From assembly GCF_001039355.2 (NCBI RefSeq), contig NW_019775394.1, forward strand, positions 302,744-343,955: a stretch of DNA of 41,212 bases, read 5' to 3'. Below the pieces are notes generated by a model. It was not told the DNA's origin. It did no database searches and saw only the letters and a list, made by a program, of their open reading frames with translations. This DNA comes from Lingula anatina. Its lineage: Eukaryota; Brachiopoda; Lingulata; Lingulida; Lingulidae. Of the stretch, positions 22,701-37,700 are shown in pieces. Made by a program: the position numbers and the translations under genes. The number at the start of each line of letters is the position of its first letter. Within the stretch, counting starts at the first letter, position 1.

Positions 22701-25700
22701 TACCCACAAATCCTGGTAGACAGCAGCACCTTTTTGTGCTGTAACACACACCGTGGTCCACAATACATACCCACAAATCCTGGTAGACAGCGACACCTGT
22801 TGGTCCTGTAACACAAACCATGGTCCTCAATACATACCCACAAATCCTAGTAGACAGCGACACCTGTTGGTCCTGTAACACACGCCATGGTACTCAATAC
22901 ATACCCACAAATCCTGGTAGACAGCGTCACCTGTTGGTCCCGTAACTCACACCGTGGTCCATAATTAATACCCACAAATCCCGGTAGACAGCGACACCTG
23001 TTGGTCCTGTATTAACACACGCCTTGGTCCTCAATACATACCCACAAATCCTGGTAAACAGCGACACCTGTTGGTCCTGTAACACACACCGTGGTCCTCG
23101 TCAGTGCAGTTATTCACATACAGACACGTAGCTGGAATAGAGCATTGAAGTCATTAGTACATTTTCGGAAACTAAGTAATGTGTGGTACGACACATTACG
23201 CTATGCATCACACACATCCCTCTTCTATACACTTGTAAACTGATATTATAGCGTTACTCATGTGTTGTTGATGCAATGGTATGAAGCTTTCTATCAAACA
23301 CAATATTTTTTTAATTAACTCTTCTCGACATAACTGCTTGTTTCTATATGCTTTTTACATGTCTCTACGTGACCGAAAAATAAAAGACTTGAAGTTCTGA
23401 CTGCAATACATTTGTTAATTAATAAGACTGATGCTGGTCAGGTCACAGCATTCAGAGGAATGTGAGGTGGTGAGGCGTGGCGAGCGATAGGAGAAAAAAA
23501 ATGCTTTACAGTACAAAACTGTAACTTTCATACAAAATAGAGTGCCCCAGAAGAGCAATCGAGTGCATACAGTTAACGGGTGATTTGTGAGTTCCTTACA
23601 GTTACCTTTCTGTTCACAGGCTGTCCCTTCCCAGCCCACAGTACACACACAGAAACCGCTGTCACATACACCATTGACGCAGGCACCACAGGAACCTGTA
23701 TGAACCGGAGTGATATTGGCGTAAGTATTGTCATTTGTATTATAATTCAAAACATATCTAAATTTATATAAAAACACTATCTGTGTGTGTCACAGTTTCA
23801 TACATATTTAGAAACGTGATTTTGTCAAACGCATTTTAGAAACAAAGTGGAAAAAAGTGGAAAAAATATCTAAAAAAACCCTAAAGGTACATACGAACCG
23901 AGCATCGGTGGAGCGCGGATTCCCAGTAACACATGTAAACCACTTCTACTAGTTTCTTCTACGACTCTAATAAATTCGACATGCAAAGGGATAAACTGAA
24001 TAAATCACCCAATCAACCATAAAAGAGCTTTAGAGTGCTCCTTTCTTTAAATTTTTGGTTGTCAATTAAACCTACTTTCGTGACCTACTTTTCTGCCCCA
24101 TTGACATACAGCATAGAATGCTAGCAGAAAAATCTGTCCAAACATCACTTTCGGGTAAAATTAAACAATGCCTTTTGGTAATTCTCTTAGTTATACTACC
24201 TGAAACTATATGCTGGCATTCGGTTGGTTTTGATGACAAAATTGACTTTGTATGTATCTTTAAATATTTTATTGCTAAGATATATGTCAAATCTACATGA
24301 GGCACAAAATGACCCCAAGTTGTTTCTATAATGTCGAAAATGGGTTCTTTTTTCCTAATTTAGTCAGGTTTGATAATCTACACGTTTTTTTTGGTAAAAA
24401 AGTGATGGAAATATGAAACATTATATTTTGATACCTAATTTGCATAATTTATGCGTATGGATATTTTTTTCTTTTGGCCCAAGGATCATTCATGCCAAGT
24501 TAGACTATAAATTGCAGCGTTTGACCCCTAAACAAGCCTACTATGTAGGATGTTGTCCAGGGTGACATATAACCTACCTGTAGAGCAGTCAGTTCCAGTC
24601 CAGCCGTCGTTACATTGACAAGTGCTGTTCACACACCTCCCTTTACCATTACACTGACCAGGACAACCTGGCAATAACGTTATATTATGAGGCTACAGAC
24701 ACAGATGTGGTTGTATATGCATGCAGGTTTGCATGTTATTGTATATTTCTAGCAAAGGATATTAATTCAGCAGTTAAAATAACACAAAATAACACGGATA
24801 TTTATAAATAAGTCAATAAAGAATGGTAACGCATGCGCACAAAGACTTTTATTTACGATTTTTAATATCCTCAGTTTTATCAATCAGTTATTATATCTGA
24901 TTGTGCCACTGTGTATTTATATTTATATATCTCATATTTATTATTCCAACTCTCTACGTGCTAACAGACTGTTTAAGCAGTAATAATAATAATGGTCTGA
25001 TGTGGTGTGAATCTGCACATGTACAAAGTATGTTAACGTTTTGATACGGTATATTTATTAATATTTATTTAATTCAGGCAGATAAGGCAAGGAGTGGTGT
25101 TAGAGGTTCTCTATATATTAATACTCACCTAGCTCATATGTTTCTTGGTTGGAGAAAGTGACGTCTTAAAGACGTTTACAGAGTCACTAAAACCATTCGT
25201 TCTGCCCCTAGGACTACCATGGTTGAAATACGTAGCTAATCCCTCGTACCCCGCCCCCTTCCCAGCTCCTGCGGCTCTGTCGCTCTTTATACAGCGGAAC
25301 ACATACCAGTTATCAACTCACAGCCTACATCACATCCTATGACAATAGTGTATGAGCATATTCTCTTCAAATTACACGCCTTAGGGTGAGAGAACATACA
25401 TATAACAATATACATACCGGTGTCATACTGGATTGCAATCATCATCACGGCACCAGTGGCATTGTTCCTGACCTTAGCAATATCTACAGTGACGGTGTCA
25501 TTGTTAAGCGTCAATCTTGTCTTGTTTTTGGTTATGTTCTGGACTAGCCCGTCAATTCTGAGTAAAAAAGAATTGTTATCTAAACGTACGTATATGTGTT
25601 TTATATGCCAGATATGACCGAGCGTTACATGGCACATGTATAGTAGTAAGACGGTTTCTTTTCTATATTACCGTGAGGTACATGGCACGTGTAGTTAGAC

Positions 25701-28700
25701 GTCTACAATAACGATCATTTGATAATGATATCTTAAAAATATTAAAACAATACATCCATTCGTTTCATTGACCATGTGATTGATAAAACAAGCGCAACCA
25801 TCATGCTGTTTCTTTCCGGATTTTAATGTCATATTATTCAAAGGCAATCCCGCACGAAAATGCAGTAGTATCGAAGTAGTAAAGAAGCATTAACGCAGTA
25901 GTGGTGTGGAGCATATTTGCAGTAGAAATGCAGTAGAGTCTACTTCAATTCTACTTCAAAAATTACATAGGGTTGTACAGAGGAGGAGCATTAATGCAGT
26001 AGATTAGCAGCATGATAGAAGCATGTTTCAAATATGCTAATTAGCTCCCCAATCAAAGCAGATTTGAAGCATGTTTGCAGTATGATTGCAGTAGTCTACT
26101 GCGCTGGAGTATCTACTTCGTTTTCGTGCGGGATATTACTAGTACACTTTCTATATTCCCAATTCACCTTAAAGTAGGAAGAGTGGTTTCAGTAGCATTG
26201 GCCGGTGTAGTAATGGTGGCCACACTGTGGCCGACCTTGACCGCGGCGTCACCGACCAGTGATGCTTGTTTATAGCCGAAGAACCTGACTTGTACGCCAA
26301 AGTCGTTAGCTGTACTCATACAGTCCCAGAACTCTCCAATACCATGGTAGTCGTAGGATATACCTTAGGAAACAACGAATTCATACAGCAAGTTATACCA
26401 TTACTTTAGCAAACATGGTGCACAACGGCTATTTCATTTCACAACGATTACTTTCCTTTGTTTTTCGAGACGCTATGATTAAATCAGGAAATAAACATCG
26501 ATGCACACTAAACTGCCGAAGAATTGTATAGAAAAATAATATTAATACACTAAAATATACACGTATGTTACAAATGTGATTCAAAGAACCGCAGTATATT
26601 ATGCCTTTCCATTTTGAAAAACATGTCTAAAGATAAAGTGATTTAAATTCGCTGAGCAATTTTGACGATGTTCACCCACCATCTGCTGTCTGTAAGTGAG
26701 GAACACCTCCCATGTTTCTTGGTATTCTGACATTACAACAGACGCCGGTCCAGAATTGGGAACACACACACCTGGAGCTACAGAAGTACGATTGAGGGGT
26801 GCAAACACCATTGCCGAAACATTCTGAAATACAGTAGGGGTGTTTGTAATATAAAGGTTCTATCTGACTGTATGAATTCAGAGGCTAGTTTATAGACCAT
26901 TTAGCAGACATAAGACACAAACAAATAATGAAGTAGAAATAATGATAAATAATTTGAAGGAAAACAATTGTAGAAAAATAACAAATTGAAAATGAATGTC
27001 TATTTTGCTATGTAAATTCAAGCCAGCCTATGATGCATTTACACTTAAATTTGGGGCGATTCACCTTGCAACCCGTTGTCTGTCTGAAAACTGCATGGCT
27101 CACAGTCCGGCTGGTCACACTGCCCTCCACGTCGACCTCGTACACAGGCAGGGTACAGTCCACACTGGGTCTTCTCACGACAAACACAACGACAGTCTTC
27201 CCACACAGGCTCGTAGGCAGAGTCACACACCGGGCAGCTGTAGAAGCGAAAACTAGACATTCAAGTCAGATGACTTCAATAGTTCAGAGACTTATAACAC
27301 GTACCTGTAAACAGTTCCCTCATTACAAGCAAATTCGATAAATTACAGACTACAACAGGTGTCCACGTTCATCAATATAAGTATATACCTGTCTATGCTT
27401 CTACGTGGGGTGCAATATACTCACATATCATTCGGACAGTAACACGTTCCATCACTAGCTATAACCGAGTCCTGGCAGTTTTTACATTCACATGAACAAT
27501 GACAGCCACCATCAGGTTTAACCGTACCATAACCGCCATTTGGACACTCACAGCCACACTAGAAAAATACACATTGATATAATGGGCAGAAATATAATAA
27601 CAGAAAAATATGGTCTCAAGATCGATTGATATACGGATGTCAAAAGCATTAAGACAGTTAAAGTTGTACACAAAAATTCACTAAAATATTAACGTTTTGC
27701 CTTGGTTCCATTATTCTGAAACATAATTAAAATGATAACAATGATGTCTGGATTGCACTGCGCATAGAAATAATTCGATTCAACCATAATATTAACAAAT
27801 TCTCTACTTAAATCTTCATGAAAATTTACATAAATACACCATTTTTATTTTCTGAATATGTACATGTTCTGTACCTCACACGTCTGCGTTCATCTCCCGT
27901 GGCAAACCGTCCGCACAGTGACATGGACACGCAGGCTGAGAAGGGTCATCAGTGATCACCTTTTTAGTTTTACCATCCGGGCACATGTCACACTGGCAAC
28001 TGTGGTTATACTGTGAATCATAACCAAATATTAACAACTGATTCAATATCATAATATGACTTTCATATTATATTTCAACAAGGCAGCAAAGCTGTCAAAT
28101 GTACAGACAAAAAACAGATAATAAAAATGCAAAATAGGTCATTTTGTCAATATTGATGCAATAAAAAATAATGCTTATAATAGCACTGTCAGTCAACACC
28201 GAATTTTAATCATGCACAACAGGTAACATAGTCAATAACAGGAGTGGACCCAGATATATTTTCTGACAGTATTCCAAAGAATCTATGTTGATCCATCCTC
28301 CATTTTGATGGTCTTCCAACAGAAAAAAAAATAGATACCAGTCAATATAAACTTAAAAACCTGACCATCTTCTGGAAGACCCAGAAGATGGTCTCAATCC
28401 ACCCCTTCAATAAGATTACAGTTTCAGGACCATGAGAGTTCAAATTCACACGATGAAAGTCCCAATATTTGAAAAATTATGACAGTGCATAAAATAATAT
28501 TACATAATGTTTAAAGACATAAAAACCAATACAACTGCTTATGTGGAAACACAGAAAATACAGAAAATGTGCAGATGTCAGTGTTTGAGAAAAAATTAAT
28601 AAGGAAAACATAACAAAACTAGAAAAGCACTCTGAGAGCGCAGGCCTCTGCCAAGGCAGCAATTTTTGATTATTATTGATTATTGATAGATTATTAATCC

Positions 28701-31700
28701 GAACCACCACTAAAAACTAATCATTGTCCTCCTTGACCCACTTCTGACAGTTCCTGAAAATTTCATCAAAATTGGTCCATAACATTTTGAGTTATGTTCA
28801 TGACAGACAAACAGGGGTGAAAACATAACCTCCTTGGCAAAGGTAAATATAATTCCAATGAAGCTGCTATTCAAACTTTTAATCTTTGAGTTTGATATAT
28901 ATATATATATATACAGTGTATATATACACACACTGGACAAAAGAAGTGTCACCCCCTAACTCAGAGTAATAAAAGTAGGCAGATCTTGGGTACTTATAAT
29001 GCCTGGTCTACTTATAATGTGACTAATGAGTATAAAACCGCTATACCATGGAATTGTTTTGTTGGTCTTGTACATGTACAGCAAATGTTATTCCTGTCTT
29101 CCTCCAATATGGCAAGATACAGGCAATTATCTAACAGTTATAGGTGCAAGTTATTAACCTGAAGAGGCGGAATATAAGCAATGTCAGAATGTCGATACAA
29201 TTGAACTATTCAGACAGAACCGTGCAGAGGGTCTGGTCTCGATATAGAAACACTGGATCAAGAGACAAATTGCCTCTGATGGNCTTATTTGCAATATTGA
29301 ACAAAATTTACATCCCCAGAAATGCACTGCATGACGTCACGCCTAGCCCACTGCGCATGCGTGCCTTTTTAATGAGTTGCTAGATTGCCATAGGAAAATG
29401 AATGGGTTCGCGATTCGTGGGTAATTCGTGAGAATTGACAAACTAACGGCCTGATGCCGCTAGACAGCAACGCTGTGCTATGCTTCAAGCAACTCCTGAC
29501 CAAATATCGCTAGGGTTTTTAAAAAAATTCTGTTGTACACACGTACTAAGAAGTTTGCCGTATATTGCCTAGACTACTCTCAGCAAAACGCAAATATTTT
29601 CAGTTATAGTAATTTTAGACGGTAGATTCACTCAGAAACAAAGGGAAATTAATTCGTTGCCGATAGCACCAGCTGATAGCAGTAACATACAGAGTCTGAT
29701 TAAAAAATTTCATGGCAATTGAAGATTTTTTACCACTGTACAATGGAGTCCAAAAAGAGCACTTGGCACAAATGTAAAACTGCCCAGTGCAAGGCCAAGA
29801 ATTCAATCAGTATGTTCAATCATATTATCAGATTCTACATAAATTGACTGACCATATCAATACTCAGTATTTAACTAATCTCTTAATCCAAAATTCCTAT
29901 CATCATTTAATAATTATGCAAAATTCTTCTTTTAAATTGCTATTTATTTAAATTTTTAATGCTGCAACTGTTCCAAAATAATCTTGTAGTAAAGGAAAAA
30001 TGCAAATAAGAAGTGGAAGACCAATTTTACCCACAGTATTCAATTATTTGAATATAAAAAGAATAAGATCACGATTTAACAAATTAAAATAATCTTTCAT
30101 GAACTCTTTCATGAATAACATATTAAACAAAAATGAAAGTTATAAATCAGTGGTAATGGCTTATTCTGGAATATATGACCTCTGTACATCATCAGTACCT
30201 GACTTGGTACAGTATAGTTACTACTTGGAAACAGAGTTAGATTAAATAATGTAACAATAAGAACAATATATATTATAATAATAAACTTCTCTGCACATAT
30301 CAGACGCTTGTTACCATGAACTACCTTGTTACCATGGTTAGATGATTCACTTGAAGCCCTACTGTTGCGCCCTCGCGTATCGCGCAAATGCTGCACATTT
30401 CTGGCCATGCCTGCATAATTATCACTGCTTCGTTATTATTGATCTAGCAGAGAGCTTAACCTTTGGGAGATTACAGGGAAACATCAACAAGTGTGCTTTA
30501 TGTAATCTCATTTAATGGCCTATTAATTAGGCAAATTATTTTAATTTAATTAATTATAACTCTGAAATTAGCCTAGTGATACCCAAGGGAAATTTACAGA
30601 CTGACCCTCTCAAAGGTCTTCAGGCCCATAAGTCACACCTTAAGAAAAGCACAAAACAATAATGCACAAAATAGGAGACTACCAATTCTGATGCAATAAT
30701 ACATTATGTTTAACTGCACAGTCAACATCAAATTTTAATTATGCACAACAGGTAACACCGACAAAAGTAAAAGCATAAGGCTTCAGGCCCATCAGAGTTC
30801 AAGATTATACTTAGAAAGTGCCAGAATGAGAAAAATGAAAATTTCACAAAAAAATGCATAAATTTAATAAAAATGATAATCTAATAGAGCTGGTTTGCTA
30901 ATATGACCTGTATGTCAATCCTAAGAATCATTCTTGTAAGACTAGTTGTAAAAATAGAAAGTTACAGTTTTCTTTCCATAATGTTAATGCCATTATGGTG
31001 GCAGTGCACATAGAAGGTTTTTTGTCAGTTTTGATGCAACATTACATAATGATTAACTGTATAAATACCATAAATTTTAGTAATATCTACTATTAAAAAC
31101 ATGGACATTAAGAGAATTTGATTACCACTGGACTTCATGCCCAAGGAAGATCTAAGTCCCACATTGAAATTTCCAGTATGTGAAAGATATAATTTTTCAC
31201 AAAACTTCCAGAAAATTAACTAATGAGACAGATTTTCCAACTGAGGCTGTATTTAAGTCCTATGTTTCTTTCTTATAAGTGTGAAAAGAGCAAGTGACAT
31301 GGTTTTCCTTTCACAGTCACTACGGAGGCAGTGCCCAAAATAGGGTTTTGTTTAATTTTGATGCAATATTACACAATGCTTAACAGTATAATAAGTTAAT
31401 AATCATCATTTTTTTAATGATAAAATGGATATTCAGAAAATGTGTCAAGCCCATAGAGTTCAGAGTCACACTTTGAAAATTCCCAAAATCTAAACAAGAG
31501 AAAACTGTATTGAAAAGAGCTTATTTCCATTTTCAACACCTTTTTTACATAAAACAAAATAATCTATTTACTGTCATATTTATATGATCAATTAAAAAAT
31601 TATGTTGTCAAAGGAAATATATCAACATAACAAATTTAAATGTCCAACTTGCTCCATTCTGAGATTCTTAACTTAGTGAATGATTGAATATGGCGAACTG

Positions 31701-34700
31701 CAATGATATCAGTTCCTTTCCATTTTTGGCACAGGTGTACCGTCATTTTTATATAATCAACTAACAATATTGTTAAGAAGCAGAAAATGCCAAAACAACA
31801 CTTTTCATATCTAATTAGTTCTGTAATGAGACTGTCAACATGCCTAATAATTAAATCTGAAGAAAAAACACTTATATACAAAAGGGCTAATAACTTCATC
31901 AAAACTTAACTGATCAAGCTTATTTTCAAACTTGATCTGTATACTAGTCAGACTGATCACTCCTGTGAGTTTCAAGACAAAAGGCTGATTGGTTTTCCTT
32001 AAAATGCGTTATCAGTGTTGCATATATGCTGAATAATGGAAAAAAACAGCATAACTTAAAATTTGTAAAAATATTCCAATCAAGCCAATTTTCGAACTTG
32101 ACCTGCGTATTACTAATATTCATCAGTTCTGTAAGTTTCAAGCCAAAAGGTGAAACGGTTTTCCACTTATCATGTTATCGGTGCTGCATATATGCTGAAA
32201 AAAGTGAAAAAAACAGCATAACTTCCCTAAAAATGGCCCGATCATGCTGATTTTCGAACTTGACCTGCGTATTATTAATATTCATCAGTTTTGTAAGTTT
32301 CAAGCCAAAAAGTAATATGGTTTTCCACCTATCGTGTTATCGGTGCTGCATATATGCTGAAAAAAGTGAAAAAACAGCATAAATTCCTTAAAAATGGCCC
32401 GATCATACTGATTTTCGACCTTGACCTGCGTATTATGAATATTCATCAGTTCTGTAAGTTTCAAGCCAAAAGGTAAAATGGTTTTCCACTTATCGTGTTA
32501 TCGGTGCTGCATATATGCTGAAAAAAGTGAAAAAACAGCATAACTTCCCTAAAAATGGCCCGATCATGCTGATTTTCGAACTTGACCTGTGTATTATGAA
32601 TATTCATCAGTTCTGTAAATTTGAATACAAAATGTAAACTGGTATTCCACTTATCGTGTTATCGCTGAGTGCACGGCGACGACGGCGACGGCGACGGCGA
32701 CGACAGACGTGTCTGTACATAAAAATTTGCCATCGACTTAAATTTGTAAATGTTTTCTTCGGTTGCTTTCGGCCATGAAGTTTTGACGTTGAAAGACTAA
32801 TTTTATGTCGAGATTGGACTTAAAAACGTATGAAGCAAGAGAAAATGTCCTGCAACACATAAACTTATTATTACCAGGATTGTTAAGACATTAAAACACA
32901 AATGACACAAATCACCTCAATACTACTGCTTCCATCAGGACATAGACAGGTACCAGGTCCAGTAGGACACGTGGTGGCTACGGTAGCTGGCCTACAGCGC
33001 CTGCAATGTCCATCGGTTAAAATGTATTTATTAATGATCACCATTCTATAGTAGTATAGAGTGCTATGCATTAAATGAATATATTTAAACGTATACAATA
33101 AAGATACACTGTAAGTTCTAATATCATGACTGCAATGAATTGATAAGATGATGTTCTTGGTTAACATTTCTATAACTGTATGGTAATGCACCTTGATATT
33201 GAAACACTTAACTGTTGGCGCTTAAACTGAAATACGTAATACACACATCAGATATGAAGATGTCAAACAAAACGGTTCTCACACTTACGCAGAAGCTTTT
33301 ACAGAATCAGGAACAAGCACATATTCTTCAAGGCTTGTGAAAATCGAATATGACGCTTCTAAACGAAGAAACCCAGCGTCTTTTCTGTATCCCGATCCCG
33401 CTTTTTGGACCACAAGGTGCACGCCCTCACGCCCGGAACAGATCTTAGAACACGTGATAATGTCCAAACTGTCCGTGATAGGGGCTGTAGTCGTGTATGT
33501 GACAGTCTCAGAACGGCTGACAACACCGGGGTCTGAAACGACAATGACATGTTTCCTGCATTCCAACCCCAAATAAGCTCCGTGTATTACATTCACACAC
33601 TCATGTTCGTGCATGCACACCACCTACATGTGTCTTCTACTATACTGTAATAGTCTAATAAAGCAGCCATCGCTTAAGAGTCCCTAAAATGCGTACAGTC
33701 GTTTCTGAAAGAATAATGCTAACGAATTTTTTAAAATACTGCACACCAGTTCCAGCAGCAAATTTATAAAACAACGTTAACAAATGTGCCAAGGTGTTCG
33801 CCCGTGCTACATGTGTACATACACGTAGGTTCTGCTGGTATTCTATGCCCTGTTTGCTGATGGCTTCATTATGCAGTCCCACCATGTGTACGTCGAAGCA
33901 CCCGCGTTACAGACATCAATAATACCAGGGGACATAAAGTGATATGCAGAAATGTGTGACAGCCGTATTGGAACACTAGGACTCTGGAGTAGGACTTACC
34001 TATCAAATTCTCTAGAAAACGGAGAACTAGCGAAAGGTTGACGAGGTAGTAAACTATGGTATCCGAGGCACTGGGAAACTGCACGTGCAATGCTGGTTCT
34101 ATGTCAACGTTTATATGAACATTGCCCATGTCATCTGTGTGATCTACGTCATGTGTCACGTCAGTCGCCTGGAAAAAACAGATGCTTCAATTCAATCTGT
34201 TCCCCCTAAAAACGCCATTACGTTGTTTATCAGAATCAACTCATCAGGTTGTTTGTGTTCAATAGCAACAGTCATTTCCAGAAGACAGTTTAATATCTGA
34301 AAGCCATAATCGCAACTATATTCAGAATTAAATTGGAATTTATTGTCCTTTAAATATGTACCCCTAACATGTTTTTGTTTGATACCCTGTATTAATGTAT
34401 ACTGCTATAAATGATTTAATAAACAAAGTACATAAAAACCGCTTAAATATTGGACGGACTTCTTAGAACAATGAAAATACCAAGGGTACAGTGGTTGAAC
34501 GGAATAGATAAATAATGTGAGTAGAGCTTTCACTACGAACATCAATAATAGAACCACACATCGGCACCTTACAGCAAAAGTGGGTGCCTTTGGATAGCCT
34601 GGGAGCAGCTAATGAAGCGGGGGGGATTTTTTCTTTTTCACAAAGATAATTTCACATTGTCTTTTTCGCTAAGAACAAATTCTGGTTGAAATGCAGTAAA

Positions 34701-37700
34701 CCGAAAGTATCAAATAAGTTGCAAATAATTTAATTATAATAATAATGCCCAGCGAACTGAAACTTACAGCAGCTCTGTGAAAATGCTCCCCGTCGGCTCC
34801 ATATCTCCAAGTTGCACCGAGAGTTTGCCGGACTCGTCCTCGGGAATGATGTCGCAATACGCCAGTGCCCTGAAATTTGGGCGAGTTCCATGATTAAAAA
34901 ACACACACACATACACATAGGCAGCTGGGGATTGCAGGAACAACAGAACACAATGGCTTCACCGTGGGTGGTCGTGTATTACAAGTGTGTTATAAACTGT
35001 GAACATAGGGCGAAGGACGCCCACCCCCTCTCAAACAGGCGACTTCAACAGACCACCGGTACAGTTAAACCGTTTTTGGTCGGTGTTACCGCTTCCCACT
35101 TACCTGGGATGTTGCCGTAAAACTGTACTTCATGTTGAGGAGAGCAATATTAAGAGGCAAGCAGACGTCTTGTGAGATAGCCAAGCAGTGCACGCCAAGA
35201 GATGTACGTTTAGATACAAGATAATGATCTTCGTTGACTTCGGTGTATCTGAAGTTTAAAAGTTTAAAACAGCATACAGATTATCTAAGAGTAGTTAGGC
35301 ATGTACCGTATGTTGCAATTGTAAAATGGCCAAATTGTGATATTTCCTTAATGGGCAGCCATTGCTTGTAGCAAGTACGTATTCCTTGCTTGTAGTAATA
35401 ACAATTATGGTTGGAAACAATGAAATTAAAAAACAACAAGCCATGACTTTTATTCAACAATCTACAACTTGTGCGCATTACGTTGTCTACGTTAAGAATG
35501 TAAATCACTGGACCATTCACACCTGACCAATGCTTCATAACTGTTGTTCATATTGTAGTCAATGGTTGCCTCCAGTCGGATCCCTATCTTCTGTGCTTTT
35601 GGAACTGTGGACTGTAGATGGAGCTGCAGTCCTGTTGTCACCACTATATTCATGTCAACTGACAGCTGCTTTCTCAACGCTGAAGTTGTCTATATACAAA
35701 GATAAATGTTCATCTTATACACTGCGATATACTTAAGGGGGAAAGGACTAGTTCAAAGCGAAGGGGGTGGTGTGGATGCAAAGCAAGGGGGGTGTGGAGT
35801 ACCGAGTGCATTCATGTATTCCAGAATATGTGTTTCGTGTATATAAGTACTAAGTACGTAACCTTAATAAAACACATTATATAATTAAATTCATTGTATT
35901 ATTAGGTCGCCGCAACGGTAGCTTAAGTATCTACCAATATGTTTTCCATATCATTATTCAGTTTAACGACAAGCTACAATATATGTAATATCCACTTTAT
36001 TCAATACTCGCAGGAACAAAATTTAAGTTGACACCGCAGGTACAGTAATTACCTCAAACACCGCCTCCTTTTTCAGTGATGTAAATATGCCATCAGTGGA
36101 TATTTGGTTGTTCAGTCGTCTGTCGGGGTGGAAAGCAGTGTAGGGAGCAGACGTCAGCACTGTGTCTTTGTTTAAGTCCTGGATGGGGATACACTCCAGG
36201 AAAATGTAGCCCCCTTTCTCAAACCTTGAAATAACCTGAATACGAATAGTATATCTCTTTTGAAGCCCAGATTGGTTACGGTATGCTAAACATGCACCTA
36301 CATCTTCATATTTTATTCTATAAAAGTCATACAGAAAATGTGGAACAATTATGCATTATATAGTTTTAACGTTATATGCTCAATATCAAAATCGGTTCAT
36401 CTTGCCTTGTTACAATGCTATATTCTACATGTATATGCTGCCGAGTCAAATGGTGATATGATATACCAGTCAAGTATAGTTTACCTGACCGAGAAAGGCG
36501 CCAGATGTACGTCCTGGAATGACGTCGCCTACGACTGGTGGCGCCGTCTCTTGATTCACTGACTCACTAATGTGCAGGCTTCTGTCATTCTGTTCTCCGC
36601 CGTGACAGTACATAGTGATAGATGTGGAGACAGGAGAGACAGCAATTAAACTAGAAAACACATCGAGTACGCCACATGTCATGCGCTTTTCTACATAAAA
36701 ATGCTAAGTATCAATTATATGCATGTACGAACACATTAAAAATGTACAGTGTACTTTCCTTTGGCATTCTAAAATGAATACTTCTATACGTACCACTGTC
36801 GACCAATTATTAGCAAAAAAAAAAAAAAGGATTGCCGTGTCACTATTCATAACAAAGCCTCAGAATATTCCAAGGAGACGGAGAAAATTAGTTGTCGTTT
36901 CCAAATAGATTATTTATTGTTCGACCGGTGTAACGAAACTAAGTGTCTGTGTAACAGAAAGTCCGCCGTCCATATAGTTTTAATGGTTAGGGTTAGCCTG
37001 ACCTAAGTGGGCCAAAATCTAGGGCGAGGCTCACCTGTACAAATGAATGGGAAGCGGTCTCTCTGTTATGGGGGACTCTCTGTCACGTTCGACAGGGACC
37101 GGAAATTTAATATGACGTACTACACATACTATAATGTATGTCACGTTTTGAAGTAACTAAGATGTAAAACGGCACGTTGTATTCATCGTATACAAATACC
37201 ACTAACCTAAAAGACATAGCCTGACTACACGTCTTCACTTTGGCGTGATACGTCACAGCCTCAGATTCTGTTACAACATCCTCTATGTCCTCGAGGAAGC
37301 CCTGACTTTCCCTGCCGACGACGACATCGCCAACGCCAATGTGTTTTGACATACTCTGTCGTAGCACAATGTACTGAGACGCCACAGGTCTTATGGTCAC
37401 ATTGTACCAATGTCCAAGACATTTAAAAACATGATCATCTAAAATGAGAAATGAACTATTTTTATCAGCTGACACTGGTTCACATATTTATCAAATGAAT
37501 ACGTACGCTACTTCCTGTAGTGTAGGGTAAATACTTTATACTAGCAAAGTTGCACTCAGTTTTTCAACCGTTTATATTTATTGTTTATTATTATTATTAT
37601 TATTTGGGGAACAATTTAAAATCAGAACTTCACGAGATTCACCTTTTACCAAGTGAACTAAGGAACCTCTAATGGCTGCTCCTTCCCACGCAGAGGCAAT

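Larger units (their letters stand above)
21244..24667 (-). other. EGF-repeat exons
   Basis: Six exons encode EGF modules with the usual C-x-C spacing and GxC/GW-xGxxC ends. Three of them (24667-24578, 23695-23606, 23131-23042) are exactly 90 nt with phase-1 borders, the classic symmetrical exon that can be duplicated or shuffled. Longer exons 22361-22209, 21971-21713 and 21413-21244 hold one to two modules each. No clear DxD/N calcium-binding consensus stands out before the first Cys in most of them. Confidence 0.88.
27065..33000 (-). other. Cys-rich exons between N-terminal region and VWD
   Basis: Exons 33000-32916, 28010-27882, 27558-27425 and 27237-27065 encode mostly short CxC and CxxC units (for example [30 protein letters not shown]) that do not fit standard EGF spacing. 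They may be degenerate EGF or a disulfide-rich spacer. Exon 28010-27882 must end at GAC|GTGTGAG, because the next in-frame codon pair is GTG TGA. Confidence 0.65.

Noticed and set aside
22634-23105. CRISPR-like regular repeats
   Set aside because: Units are contiguous, have no variable spacers, encode EGF residues and lie in a spliced animal gene.
29615-30408. Minus-strand frames suggesting extra exons of the large gene
   Set aside because: No Cys pattern or domain, no convincing acceptor/donor pair in phase with neighbouring exons.
35906-35940. tRNA-like hairpin with GGTAG...CTACC
   Set aside because: No acceptor stem, A-box/B-box pair or cloverleaf could be built.
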